A stretch of DNA of 54,729 bases, taken from an uncultured bacterium (GTDB lineage Bacteria; Cyanobacteriota; Vampirovibrionia; Gastranaerophilales; Gastranaerophilaceae). The notes under the pieces were generated by a model that was not told where the DNA came from, searched no databases, and saw only the letters and a list, made by a program, of their open reading frames with translations. The number at the start of each line of letters is the position of its first letter. The stretch's first letter is position 1. Position numbers and translations under genes: made by a program. The stretch covers positions 1-54,729 of the forward strand of contig CASFTJ010000010.1 in assembly GCA_949297715.1 (NCBI GenBank), in the 5' to 3' direction. This document shows, piece after piece, positions 33,664 through 42,372 of the stretch.

Positions 33664-34914
33664 TTATTTCTGTGAAGTATGTAAATCTTGTTTTTCTGCA
33701 CTGTACATGTTCATATACAAAATTTTGTTTGCCGTTGCCGAATCCAAATCTCCAAATTTTAAACCGGCTTTATTTGAATCATATATTCTTACAACCTCTA
33801 CGGTTGGAGAAGCTTCTATTCCATTACAATTCAAGGAAAGTACAAATTCCTCACCTACTTTTAATGTACCATCGTGAGTTACTAGTACCCCGCCTCTTGA
33901 AATATCATTTATTGCAATGATTCTTGCATTGTTTTTACGCTTCTTCTCCGATACTTTTATAAATCCATCATCCGGATCTACTATACTGAATCTTATATAC
34001 TGACGTTTAGTCGGTTTGTATGTTGATTTATCTATATCTGAAAAGTCTGGTGTTACTGTTGTTTTTTGAATTTTGTCATCTTTATATGTCAATCTGTAGA
34101 AGCTATTTTCTGTTCTTGGAAGATTAACTACTTCGTATGGGTTGTAGTGAACAACAGGTGCTTTGGTTTCCTGCGCAATTACATTTCCCATACTTAGGGC
34201 AAACGAACCGGTCAATGCTGTATAGAGTTGAGCAGTAACAGGTATATTATAGATATTTGCAATATTTCTATGATAATTATTGTCTACAATTACTGCCCAT
34301 CTGTAATTTGCATCTTGTGAATATCCGGCTGAGATTACATTATCAGGAGAAACCCCTTGTATATCAAATACTAACTTTTCGCCGTCTCCAACTGTGTTAA
34401 AGCCTGATGCTTTTAAGTCTTTCGGTGAATTCGGATCTGTAAAATCATTTGCGTAAGTTCTGCCTTCCGCTGCGTCAAATCCGTCGTGTGTAAGATTTTC
34501 AACAGGTGAACTCGGTGCTTCATATGCGTGAGCTATTATATTATCTGCTCTCAATATTACATCCGCTTCCCCGTTATTTTTGCCTTTAACGTATGCATTA
34601 TAAATATTAAGAGTTGAATTTGCATCATCCGGATTTACCCTTGTTTCCGGGTTAACATCAAGAACATGTATTTCCTTATGTATTTATTACTTCACCAGTT
34701 TGAGCTATATTAATTCCAGAATCTTTACCACTGTTTGTAATATTTGTATTACCTTTATTTTTGTTAAATATTTTTCCAAATATTGATAACAATCCGGAAC
34801 TGCTGTTTGATACTATTAAATTGTCTTCTTTTGCATTTGATTCGTTCGTTACTTCTGCTTTTTCGGCTATTGTTATATCACCTGATTTAAACCGATTTTT
34901 AATGCAATTCAGCT
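33664..34914 (-). pseudogene. Frameshifted, truncated adhesin remnant with PilZ-like tail
   Basis: The intact part (33664-34554 from an internal ATG) ends in a PilZ-like domain (about 115 residues: KRQYIRFSIVD then INDISRGGVLVTHDGTLKVGEEF) equivalent to the tail of the gene at 51903. Upstream sequence to about 34683 stays in frame (VLDVNPETRVNPDDANSTLNI) but then meets TAA TAA. The protein continues in another frame as GDITIAEKAEVTNESNAKED and NTNITNSGKDSGINIAQTGEV, typical of adhesin repeats, up to a TAG near 34914. So one frameshift and a 5' truncation have broken a paralogue of the 51.9-kb adhesin. Confidence 0.8.
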
Positions 34915-34925
34915 AGGGGGTGCAT

Positions 34926-34962
34926 AAAAAAGCGTTGAAGTTTAATATTTCAACGCTTTTTT
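34926..34962 (-). terminator. Strong terminator downstream of the TPR gene
   Basis: A perfect 14-bp stem, AAAAAAGCGTTGAA with TTCAACGCTTTTTT, followed by T-rich sequence on both strands. It ends the minus-strand TPR gene and shields the pseudogene. Confidence 0.88.
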
Positions 34963-34979
34963 AATTAATAGTTATTCTT

Positions 34980-35822
34980 TTATAATACATATTTAACAAC
35001 GGAATTGCTGCCCTGAGAGGAAACATATAAAACATTTCCCGCAATATGAAGCCCGTATGGCTTTTGAACATTACTCAAAAGAACCGAAACTTCTCCTGCG
35101 GAAGAAATCTTTAAGACATTGTTATTATTGTAATTAGCAATATAAATATTCCCGTCAGCATCGCTAACCATTCCGATAGGGCCGTTTACACGAACATCTT
35201 TTATGTACACAATTTTCTGACCTTGAGGTGTGATTTTATAAATTGTATTATTTGAAAATCCCGCAACATAAACATTTCCCTGAATATCCGTTGTAATTCC
35301 TGTCGGACTTGGAATTCCGTTATAGACGTTATTAGACTGAGTAACAGGAGTTTTTGCGGATTCTTTTTCTTTAGCTTGAGCCTTAATTGTCTGCATATCC
35401 GTTTGAAGCATATTCGCAAGTTCCTGAGCCTTAGGCGCAATCGGTGCACTTTGCGGAATTATTGACAAATAAGACTTTGCATTATCAATTTCTCCGAGTT
35501 TTGAGCTTAATAAAGCGGCTTTATATACAGCTTCATAATCGTCGGGTTTGCGGACTATTATCTGCTTAAATACGGTTAAGGCCGAATCATACTGTTCAAG
35601 TTTTTCCAAAACAGTTCCGAGGTTGTAATATGCGTCGATATAATTCGGCGCAAGCTTTACTGCTTTATTAAACGCCTCCATTGATCGTTCGTATTCGCCC
35701 ATTTTGTAGAGTTCAACCCCTTGATTATAAATAAGTTTTGCATCATTACCTATTTCTTCGGCAAACACGGCCGAACCAAGCATTAAAACCATTAATAAAA
35801 CAATAAAGCTTTTTTTATTCAT
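34980..35822 (-). CDS. Exported TPR + NHL-type beta-propeller-like protein
   Basis: 280 residues. Signal peptide MNKKSFIVLLMVLMLGSAVFA with cleavage after A21. Residues 26-130 hold three TPR repeats (LIYNQGVELYKMGEYERSMEA, YNLGTVLEKLEQYDSAL, a third less regular). A K/A-rich linker follows, then three NHL/SMP-30-like blades (SPTGITTDIQGNVYVAGF, GPIGMVSDADGNIYIANY, KPYGLHIAGNVLYVSS). Three blades alone are too few for a closed propeller, so it may be a partial or dimeric one. It is periplasmic or cell-surface and likely a protein-protein scaffold. Confidence 0.85.
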   Translation of the reverse strand: MNKKSFIVLLMVLMLGSAVFAEEIGNDAKLIYNQGVELYKMGEYERSMEAFNKAVKLAPNYIDAYYNLGTVLEKLEQYDSALTVFKQIIVRKPDDYEAVYKAALLSSKLGEIDNAKSYLSIIPQSAPIAPKAQELANMLQTDMQTIKAQAKEKESAKTPVTQSNNVYNGIPSPTGITTDIQGNVYVAGFSNNTIYKITPQGQKIVYIKDVRVNGPIGMVSDADGNIYIANYNNNNVLKISSAGEVSVLLSNVQKPYGLHIAGNVLYVSSQGSNSVVKYVL

Positions 35823-35864
35823 AAATTATCTGAACTCTCCCGACTTGTATTATATCATTAAGAT

Positions 35865-35897
35865 TACAGCGCCGTGTGCACCGCACACGGCGCTGTA
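35865..35897. terminator. GC-rich perfect hairpin between malQ and the TPR gene
   Basis: A perfect 15-bp stem, TACAGCGCCGTGTGC with GCACACGGCGCTGTA, loop ACC. It is much more GC-rich than its surroundings. It lies 16 bases after the malQ stop but has no T-run on the minus strand, so it is an atypical terminator, an mRNA 3'-end stabiliser, or a protein site. Confidence 0.55.
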
Positions 35898-35913
35898 TAT
35901 ACATAATAACAAA

Positions 35914-37770
35914 TTATTCAATATTTGACAACTCATCAATTACGGCTTGATTTTGTTCTGCAAAATCCTTACCGCGTGCGATTATTGCAAGTTTAAGAAT
36001 TTTTGCAAGATTAATTGTCGGCAATTCTCTGAAGTTATCAGGAAGTCTAAGACTCCAGTTTTCATCTCCTGATGTTCCCGGTCTGTTGTAGACATCTTTA
36101 ATATTGAAGAAATCCGTAAAAAATATTTGAACATTTTCTGCTTTAGATGCAAACATCTCTACTAATTTTGTTTGAGTTAGGAAATCAGCATCTTTTGTTA
36201 ATTGTGTAATTAAATCGTCTTTATTGTCACATTCTGCAAAAAGATCTTCAACAAGGTTTTTGACGTGCAGGTAACCTTCGTGAGTATTAACCATTTTATC
36301 AGCCCACATTGCGATAGGTTCGTTGTCGTGAGTTCCGACCATCGCCCAGCAGCGTGAATCTATGTTGCAGCAGCGGTATGGATGTTCGGGTTTTTCAGGA
36401 ACAACAAACTGGGTTAATCTCATTCCCTGAAGCCCGTATTCCTTCATTACCGCAGCTACAGGATTTGTCAAAGTTCCCAAATCTTCGCAAACGATTGCGT
36501 CTTTATCAAGACCTTCTTCTTCAGCAGCCGCTATAACTATTTTTTCAATTAATCTTCCGTAAAGATGAATTTGCTCTTTAGTTAAAGTCTTAACACGTTT
36601 TTCTTTATCTGCTTCTAAAGTTTCATCAAGATCTTCAAGTCTTGCAATAGCGTATTTTTTAAGTTCCGGATGCTCAGGAGAAGAATATAATCTTCCTGCC
36701 CCTTGTTCTATACGAGGCTTTTTACCTGCTTTATAAACCCAAGGATCAATAAGTCCTACAATATGGTCAATTCTTACTCCGCCGGGATTTTCTCTAAACA
36801 TCTTTTTATAAAGATTTTTAAGTAAAATTCCGCCCTCATCCAATGAACCGTCATCATTATACATTCTGTCAGGATTCATAACAGGAAATCCCCAGGCTTG
36901 ACCGTCTTTTGAGAAGTAATCCGGAGGACAACCTAACATCCAGCCTTCCATAAACAATGATTGATATGCCCAAGTGTCACGGTCTGAAAATGCAACCTGA
37001 CGGTCTGCTATCATTTTAATTCCTGCATTTTTAGCGTATTCTCTTGTCTTTTCGTTTTGCTTGTTCAGAACAAATTGAATAAATTTATACTGCTCAATTG
37101 CATCCGAATATTTTTGAGAAATTTCGTTAATCCGTTTTGAATATTCGATTTTTTCTTCGTTTGATTTTGGATTAAAGAGGTTTTTGTCCACTTCTGATGT
37201 CCACAGAGGCCAGTAATCGTTGCCATGTTCTATTGAAAGGGCTTCATATAAGCTGTCTTTATCAAGCCAGTAATCGTTTTCAAGCTTGTAAGTTTCAAAT
37301 TCTTTTTTCAATTCCGCACTTCCATTTGCCTTAAAATTATTCCAAGCTTCTTCAAGTGCTTCATTTTGTTTTTTGTAAATATAAGAATAAGCCGTTTTAT
37401 TTATATTTTTATTTGGATTGCATTCAACGATAGAATTGTAGGTTTCTACAGATAAAATATTATTCCACTCATCGGTTGTAAGCTGTTTTAAATCAATAAA
37501 AAGCGGATTACCGGAGAATATTGTTCCAGTATAAGGCGAAGAATCACAACCTTTAGTCTTGCCTGCAGGCCCTAGCTGAATTGCATTAAAAATTCCTTTT
37601 GCAAAATCAATAACTTCACGTCCGCCGTTGGAATTTATTGAACCAAACCCTGTATTTTCACCTGCTGAGGCAGGAAAACTTCCGCCATGGATGATAAAAG
37701 CAAAATTCTTTTTATCAAGAGTTTTAAGTGCTTTTTGAATTACATCAGTATAATTGAGTGTACAAACCAT
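35914..37770 (-). CDS. malQ: 4-alpha-glucanotransferase (GH77, amylomaltase)
   Basis: 618 residues, usual length about 500-700. The GH77 signatures are all visible: nucleophile in GGVRIDHIVGL (D335), acid/base in VCEDLGT (E429), GTHDNEP (H481, D482), and NRPGTSGDENWSLRLP near the C-terminus. It moves glucan segments between alpha-1,4 chains in glycogen or maltodextrin use. Start has GGGAGA before ATG. Single gene with a hairpin after it. A divergent relative lies at 44638-46551. Confidence 0.94.
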   Translation of the reverse strand: MVCTLNYTDVIQKALKTLDKKNFAFIIHGGSFPASAGENTGFGSINSNGGREVIDFAKGIFNAIQLGPAGKTKGCDSSPYTGTIFSGNPLFIDLKQLTTDEWNNILSVETYNSIVECNPNKNINKTAYSYIYKKQNEALEEAWNNFKANGSAELKKEFETYKLENDYWLDKDSLYEALSIEHGNDYWPLWTSEVDKNLFNPKSNEEKIEYSKRINEISQKYSDAIEQYKFIQFVLNKQNEKTREYAKNAGIKMIADRQVAFSDRDTWAYQSLFMEGWMLGCPPDYFSKDGQAWGFPVMNPDRMYNDDGSLDEGGILLKNLYKKMFRENPGGVRIDHIVGLIDPWVYKAGKKPRIEQGAGRLYSSPEHPELKKYAIARLEDLDETLEADKEKRVKTLTKEQIHLYGRLIEKIVIAAAEEEGLDKDAIVCEDLGTLTNPVAAVMKEYGLQGMRLTQFVVPEKPEHPYRCCNIDSRCWAMVGTHDNEPIAMWADKMVNTHEGYLHVKNLVEDLFAECDNKDDLITQLTKDADFLTQTKLVEMFASKAENVQIFFTDFFNIKDVYNRPGTSGDENWSLRLPDNFRELPTINLAKILKLAIIARGKDFAEQNQAVIDELSNIE

Positions 37771-37858
37771 AAATTTCTCCCTTTTACCCTAATAACACAA
37801 GAGAATAGTAGCATAAGCAAGTTTTTTTTACAACATGAAATAACGCTTCAAAAATATA

Positions 37859-37898
37859 AAAAACAACGCAGTTTCAGTTTTGAAACTACGTTGTTTTT
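37859..37898 (-). terminator. Terminator downstream of the third pilin gene
   Basis: AAAAACAACG with CGTTGTTTTT, one mismatch, then AGTTTCA with TGAAACT. It sits 40 bases beyond the pilin stop and ends in T-rich sequence on the minus strand. Confidence 0.8.
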
Positions 37899-37939
37899 GT
37901 AACTTATACTGCGAGGTATTTACGCAATATACTTATTAA

Positions 37940-38707
37940 TTATTTGTTGTAAAGAACTGCTCTTGATGCAGCTGAAGCCGGAATTACAGATTGGTCATAC
38001 AAAGCAACCGGATAGATATCTGTCGGGCTTGATACTGTACAAGTTGCATCATCATCACCTGCTGTACCTGACAAAGAGCCTTGGTCACACTGAACAACAC
38101 GGTTCGGAGCTTTCTGTCCGTTTACATCAATAAATCCATAGCAGTAATTGTCAGCTGCAACACCAATATTTGTGTTAGCTTTTTGGCAAGTGTCTTGTCT
38201 GTTATCGAAAATAAATGTGATACCGTCATTCATAAATAAGAATGTTGTTTCAGCCGGCCAGCTTTGTCCTGCGGTAAGAACTGGAAATGCATCGCCACCG
38301 TGATTACCTTGAAAGCCTTCATAATCATCTTTATCAGTGTTACTTACAATAATCCATTGATTAGCATCACCTGCAGTTGTTGTATAACCGTTACCTGATT
38401 CTCTTACAATGTTCAAGCGGTTATGAAAAACATCCCATAATGACTGTGCACCAGCAGCTGCCGTACCTGCACTAGTAATACCTGTTGCGTTAGTACCAGC
38501 TACAACCTGTGACAAATCATAGTCGTTAAGTGCGATGTTCATAACTACAGCTTGTGAAAGAACTGTTAATGCTTTTTTAAATCCTGTTTTGTACTGTGCA
38601 CCTTGTGTTGAGTTAATCAATGTAGGCATTGTCATTGCTGCTACAACACCAATAATACCCAAAGTGATCAAAACTTCTGCAAGAGTAAAACCTTTGAATT
38701 TTGTCAT
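37940..38707 (-). CDS. Type IV pilin-like protein behind a structured leader
   Basis: About 255 residues from the ATG at 38707, with AAGGTGAG just upstream (38716 is also in frame). Leader MTKFKG then FTLAEVLITLGIIGVVAAMTMP, with Gly at -1, the classic prepilin peptidase site. The globular part is Ala/Gly/Thr-rich (TNATGITSAGTAAAGAQ) with three or four Cys (DTCQK, YCYG, QCDQG, TCTV). Of the three pilins here it has the best signal and the strongest promoter, so it may be a major pilin. It is preceded by a leader RNA of about 215 nt. Confidence 0.9.
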   Translation of the reverse strand: MTKFKGFTLAEVLITLGIIGVVAAMTMPTLINSTQGAQYKTGFKKALTVLSQAVVMNIALNDYDLSQVVAGTNATGITSAGTAAAGAQSLWDVFHNRLNIVRESGNGYTTTAGDANQWIIVSNTDKDDYEGFQGNHGGDAFPVLTAGQSWPAETTFLFMNDGITFIFDNRQDTCQKANTNIGVAADNYCYGFIDVNGQKAPNRVVQCDQGSLSGTAGDDDATCTVSSPTDIYPVALYDQSVIPASAASRAVLYNK

Positions 38708-38958
38708 AATTCTCACCTTTCTTTTTTACTGTGAACCTGCTGCATAACCTCATACCTCACCGTATGCAGCTTGTTCCAAATAACCTCCGAGCTTCACGTA
38801 CAGCCCGAAAACCAACTATGTACAAATATTTCGCCCTGTACCAACTGACCATCTTTTTCACCTCTTAACCCTCGTTAATTAGGTAAACCCATTCGGTGCA
38901 GGTATTTCAAAACTATTTGTTATAAACTTATTTTATATCTATATCCCAATATTGTCAA
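38708..38958 (-). promoter_or_regulatory. Strong promoter and long three-hairpin leader RNA
   Basis: A consensus promoter lies on the minus strand: TTGACA (38953-38958), 17 bases, TAAAAT (38930-38935), giving a leader of about 215 nt. The leader holds three separate hairpins: ACCU-UUAAC with GUUAA-AGGU around GAGG (38860-38884); GUACAG and CGAAA paired with UUUCG and CUGUAC across a symmetric GG/GG internal loop (38798-38841); and GCUGCAUA with UAUGCAGC (38739-38770). It matches no riboswitch class I can name. A ribosomal or regulatory RNA role is inferred. From 38959 to 39162 I see nothing. Confidence 0.6.
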
Positions 38959-39162
38959 GTCCTCTAATCGTATGAAGCCCATAATTGTTACATTTTCAGC
39001 CTTTTTTTTATCTGAAATCTTAGCCTTTTTTGCCTCTAATTCTGCTTTTCGGGCTACGTGCCTCTAACCCTGTCGGCTTAATACTTTAGTATTAGTTTTT
39101 AACATTTCGTAATAATATTTTGTAAATTTTTGTCTCAATTTTTAAACTTATTTTTTGCATAT

Positions 39163-39199
39163 AAAAATCCCGCTCTCATATCAGAAAAACGGGATTTTT
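39163..39199 (-). terminator. Terminator of the dxs-like operon
   Basis: AAAAATCCCG with CGGGATTTTT, 17-base loop, with T-rich exit on the minus strand, 22 bases beyond the operon's last stop codon. Confidence 0.75.
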
Positions 39200-39221
39200 A
39201 ATTTTTAACAAAATTTTATTT

Positions 39222-40970
39222 TTAAATCAGCTTTGAAAGATCCTCTACAATAAGTTCTTTGGTTAAGTGATACCGTTTGTACTGTTCCTCCAGCAGCATT
39301 CTATCGGTAAATTCCTTTTTCCCGCCAAAATTCAGAACTTTTATATTTGAATTTCCGTAAAATCTTGAAATTTTTTCTCCGTATCCGCCGTTTATAACTC
39401 CGTTTTCAAGAGTTATGACTATATCGTGGTCTTTTTTAAGACTTTCCAAAAGCTCTTTGTCCAATCCTGTTATATAAACAGGGTTTATTAGCGTTGCGTC
39501 AATTCCGAGTTTATCCTTTATCTGTTTGACGGTTTCAGCACCGAGTTTAAAGAAGTCGCCCAATGCGATTACGGCAATCTTGCTGCCTTTTTGTACAAGC
39601 TTTGACTTATTTAATATTGAATAATCGGTTTTATCTTCTATTCCGGTCGTGACAAAGCTTGCGAACGGGACTCTTATTGCAACAGAATAATCTTTCTGCT
39701 CAATAGACCAGTCAAGCATTCTTAAATATTCTTCTTTTGTCGTCGGGGCAAGGTAGACTATGTTCGGAATATTTGAAATCATCGGAATATCAAATGAGCC
39801 GACATGGGTTGCATCCATCGGGGACAGCCCGCCCCAGTATACCAAAATTGTTGCAGGGGAATTATTCAAAGCCAAATCTTGCGATAATTGGTCGTAAGTT
39901 CTCTGGATAAAGGAGCTTATTACAGCCAATACAGGCTTTGCACCGTTTTTGGCAAGCGCTGATGCGTAAGCTACTGCGTGTTCTTCAGCTATACCGGGAT
40001 CTGTGTAATTTTTGCCCATCTTTTGTCTGAATTCAGGCGTAAATCCGTATGCACCTGGGGTTGAGGGGGATATCGCAATCAGTGTCGGGTCTTCTTCGTG
40101 TTTCTTCAAAAGATAATCCGTTGTCAAAGTTTCGTAACTTTCTGACAGAGCTTGTGATTGCGTTGTTTCGTTCATGAATCCCGGAATCGTCCAGTGATAT
40201 TTCTCTTTGTTTTCTTCTGCCTGTTTATAGCCTTTTCCTTTCAGGGTATGGATATGCACTACTGTCGGATGGTTTGTGTCTTTAACTTCCATAAAGGCTT
40301 TTATAAGGGTTTCAATATCGTTGCCGTTATCAACATAAAGGTAATCAAAGCCCAGCGCTTTAAAGATATTGTTTTCCGATTTTCCGTTTGTATCTCTTAA
40401 AGCTTTTAAATTTTTATATAATCCGCCTTGAGTTTCGGCAATTGACATTTCGTTGTCGTTTACAATTAAAATTATGTTGCTGTCAAGAACAGAAGCATTG
40501 TTAAAACCTTCAAACGCTTCGCCCCCGCTCATTGAACCGTCACCTACTATTGCAATTACGTTATATTTTTCGCCGTTTAAATCTCTTGCTTTCGCTAATC
40601 CTGTTGCAAGGCTTGCGGCTGTTGAGGTGTGACCGATTATGAAGTTGTCATGTTCACTTTCGTTCGGGTTTGAGTAGCCTGATATTGTCGTGTTTTCAGG
40701 ATGCAAAAATCCGTCTTTGCGCCCTGTGATTATTTTGTGAGGATATATCTGGTGCGATACATCAAATACTATCTTATCTTCCGGCGAATTGAATACGTAA
40801 TGCAGCGCAATCGTCGCTTCTACAATACCTAAGTCTGGCCCTAAATGTCCGCCGATTGTGTTTACGCGGGTTAAAATTGCTTCTCTGATTTCGGATGAAA
40901 GCTTATTCATCTCTTCAGGCGTAAGTTTTTTTACGTCTTCGGGTGAATTTACATTATTTAATACGTTCAC
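39222..40970 (-). CDS. DXS-family thiamine-dependent enzyme (1-deoxyxylulose-5-phosphate synthase-like)
   Basis: 582 residues, slightly short for DXS (about 620). TPP-binding GDGSMSGGEAFEGFN with NDNEMSIAE follows, after FDVSHQIYPHKIITGRKDGF and GHTSTAASLATGLA, all DXS-like. The pyrimidine and C-terminal domains are present (DPGIAEEHAVAYASALA, then the transketolase C-domain). It lacks the usual LRQ-GGLSGF wording (TTISGYSNP instead). It may make DXP for isoprenoids or be a related sugar-phosphate enzyme. It ends an operon after wecG/tagA-type, transketolase N-half and yhcH genes. Confidence 0.82.
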   Translation of the reverse strand: MNVLNNVNSPEDVKKLTPEEMNKLSSEIREAILTRVNTIGGHLGPDLGIVEATIALHYVFNSPEDKIVFDVSHQIYPHKIITGRKDGFLHPENTTISGYSNPNESEHDNFIIGHTSTAASLATGLAKARDLNGEKYNVIAIVGDGSMSGGEAFEGFNNASVLDSNIILIVNDNEMSIAETQGGLYKNLKALRDTNGKSENNIFKALGFDYLYVDNGNDIETLIKAFMEVKDTNHPTVVHIHTLKGKGYKQAEENKEKYHWTIPGFMNETTQSQALSESYETLTTDYLLKKHEEDPTLIAISPSTPGAYGFTPEFRQKMGKNYTDPGIAEEHAVAYASALAKNGAKPVLAVISSFIQRTYDQLSQDLALNNSPATILVYWGGLSPMDATHVGSFDIPMISNIPNIVYLAPTTKEEYLRMLDWSIEQKDYSVAIRVPFASFVTTGIEDKTDYSILNKSKLVQKGSKIAVIALGDFFKLGAETVKQIKDKLGIDATLINPVYITGLDKELLESLKKDHDIVITLENGVINGGYGEKISRFYGNSNIKVLNFGGKKEFTDRMLLEEQYKRYHLTKELIVEDLSKLI

Positions 40971-41091
40971 GGCTATCTTCTCCTTATTATTTATTGTTAC
41001 TCTTAAATTATAACTTTTGAGAGCTGCTATCAGTCAAGAGTTAATTTTATTTTTATGAAGTCATAACAAATTACACCGGCTATGATTTTTA

Positions 41092-41532
41092 TTAGTTTTC
41101 AGACGCAATCTTTACGACTACCTTCTTAACTTTGCAAGATGCTGATGAGATTAATTGAGGTTTATGAGCTTCTTGCGGGTTCAACAAAGCAAAAAAGCCC
41201 TGCTTTAGCGGAAGCTTTATCACCGGATTACTGGCGTCATAAAAAAATGCTATGTCTCGGTCTGAATTGTAGGCATCCTTTACTTCTAAGCCTTCAAGAG
41301 AAGTGTATTCTATTATTTCTTCTCCTGCCAAAAGAAGCTGTATATCTGCATATTTCTGATGAGCTTCAAAGTAACCATTCTCTTTTGTTTGGTATTCCTC
41401 AATATTTGCGTAAATTTTATCGGAAATTTCGTACCGTTTGCATTCCTCATCACCTGTCAAATTCTTTATAAACTCAACGGCGGATTCATCTATATTATAC
41501 AAATCAATGTTTTCTATTTTATCGTAAATCAT
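41092..41532 (-). CDS. YhcH/YjgK/YiaL family (DUF386) protein
   Basis: 146 residues. Family hallmarks: GYFEAHQKYADIQLLLAGEE, FFALLNPQEAHKPQL and a VKKVVVKI end; conserved His and Glu line a cupin-like pocket. Relatives are linked to sugar anomer conversion or sialic-acid and N-glycolyl sugar metabolism. Here it lies in a sugar-phosphate operon, 12 bases after the transketolase half gene, consistent with such a role. Confidence 0.9.
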   Translation of the reverse strand: MIYDKIENIDLYNIDESAVEFIKNLTGDEECKRYEISDKIYANIEEYQTKENGYFEAHQKYADIQLLLAGEEIIEYTSLEGLEVKDAYNSDRDIAFFYDASNPVIKLPLKQGFFALLNPQEAHKPQLISSASCKVKKVVVKIASEN

Positions 41533-41544
41533 TGTCCCTCTTTT

Positions 41545-42369
41545 TTAAGCAAGTTCCAGCATTGCTTTTTCAAATTCTTCTTTCTTAGGAGCTTTACCAT
41601 GCCAGCCTGCGTTGTTTTCCATAAAGCTTACCCCTTTGCCTTTGATTGTGTTTGCTATTATCGCTGTCGGGCAAGGGTTTTTCTTTGCTTTTTCTATTGC
41701 ATCGTAAATAGATTGAATATCGTGTCCGTCAATTTCTGTTACATCCCAGCCAAAAGCTTTAAGCTTTTCATCCAGCGGGTTAAGTGATTTGATATTTTCG
41801 GTTTCTCCGTCAATTTGTAGCATGTTTCTGTCAATTATTGCAACAAGATTGTCAAGTTTGCGGTGAGAAGCGTTCATAAAACCTTCCCAAACACTTCCTT
41901 CCTGAAGTTCTCCGTCACCCAAAAGTACAAAAACATTTGCGTTATTTTGATTTAGTTTAAGCGCAAGCGCAATTCCGCATGCTATTGATAATCCTTGTCC
42001 TAAAGAACCCGTTGCAACTTCTACCCCAGGACATATTGGCGTCGGATGCCCCTGAAGTCTGCTTCCGAATTTTCTAAATGTCATTAGTTCTTCTTTTTCA
42101 AAATATCCTAACTGGGATAACACTGAATAATAAGCAGGAGATACATGCCCTTTTGACAATATAAATCTGTCCCTGCTATCAAAATCATTAGATCTGTGCC
42201 ATTGTGGTACATTTTTCATACATTTGTGAAATAAAACCGTTAATATTTCAACTGATGATAAAGAGCCTCCAATATGCCCCGATGATGCATTATATACCAT
42301 CTTCACAATATTTTGTCTGTTTTCTTTACAGAAGGCTTTAATTTCTTTTATTTCTGTATCAGTAAGCAT
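41545..42369 (-). CDS. Transketolase N-terminal half (TPP-binding subunit)
   Basis: 274 residues. GHIGGSLSSVEILTVL, SKGHVSPAYYSVL, GSLGQGLSIACGIALALK and TPP motif GDGELQEGSVWEGFMNASH-KLDN are all present. It stops exactly where split transketolases do; a separate C-terminal subunit is normally the next gene. Here the next genes are yhcH and the DXS-like protein instead, so the partner must be elsewhere or supplied by the DXS-like protein. Only 3 bases separate it from the upstream glycosyltransferase gene. Confidence 0.9.
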   Translation of the reverse strand: MLTDTEIKEIKAFCKENRQNIVKMVYNASSGHIGGSLSSVEILTVLFHKCMKNVPQWHRSNDFDSRDRFILSKGHVSPAYYSVLSQLGYFEKEELMTFRKFGSRLQGHPTPICPGVEVATGSLGQGLSIACGIALALKLNQNNANVFVLLGDGELQEGSVWEGFMNASHRKLDNLVAIIDRNMLQIDGETENIKSLNPLDEKLKAFGWDVTEIDGHDIQSIYDAIEKAKKNPCPTAIIANTIKGKGVSFMENNAGWHGKAPKKEEFEKAMLELA

Positions 42370-42372
42370 ATT

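Noticed and set aside
38708-38929. Known riboswitch (c-di-GMP, ydaO-type, cobalamin, TPP, lysine, SAM) in the pilin leader
   Set aside because: Compared with the remembered conserved cores; none of the key motifs is present.
41142-41149. CTGATGAG hammerhead-core-like sequence
   Set aside because: No GAAA partner or flanking stems, and it lies inside the yhcH coding region on the opposite strand.
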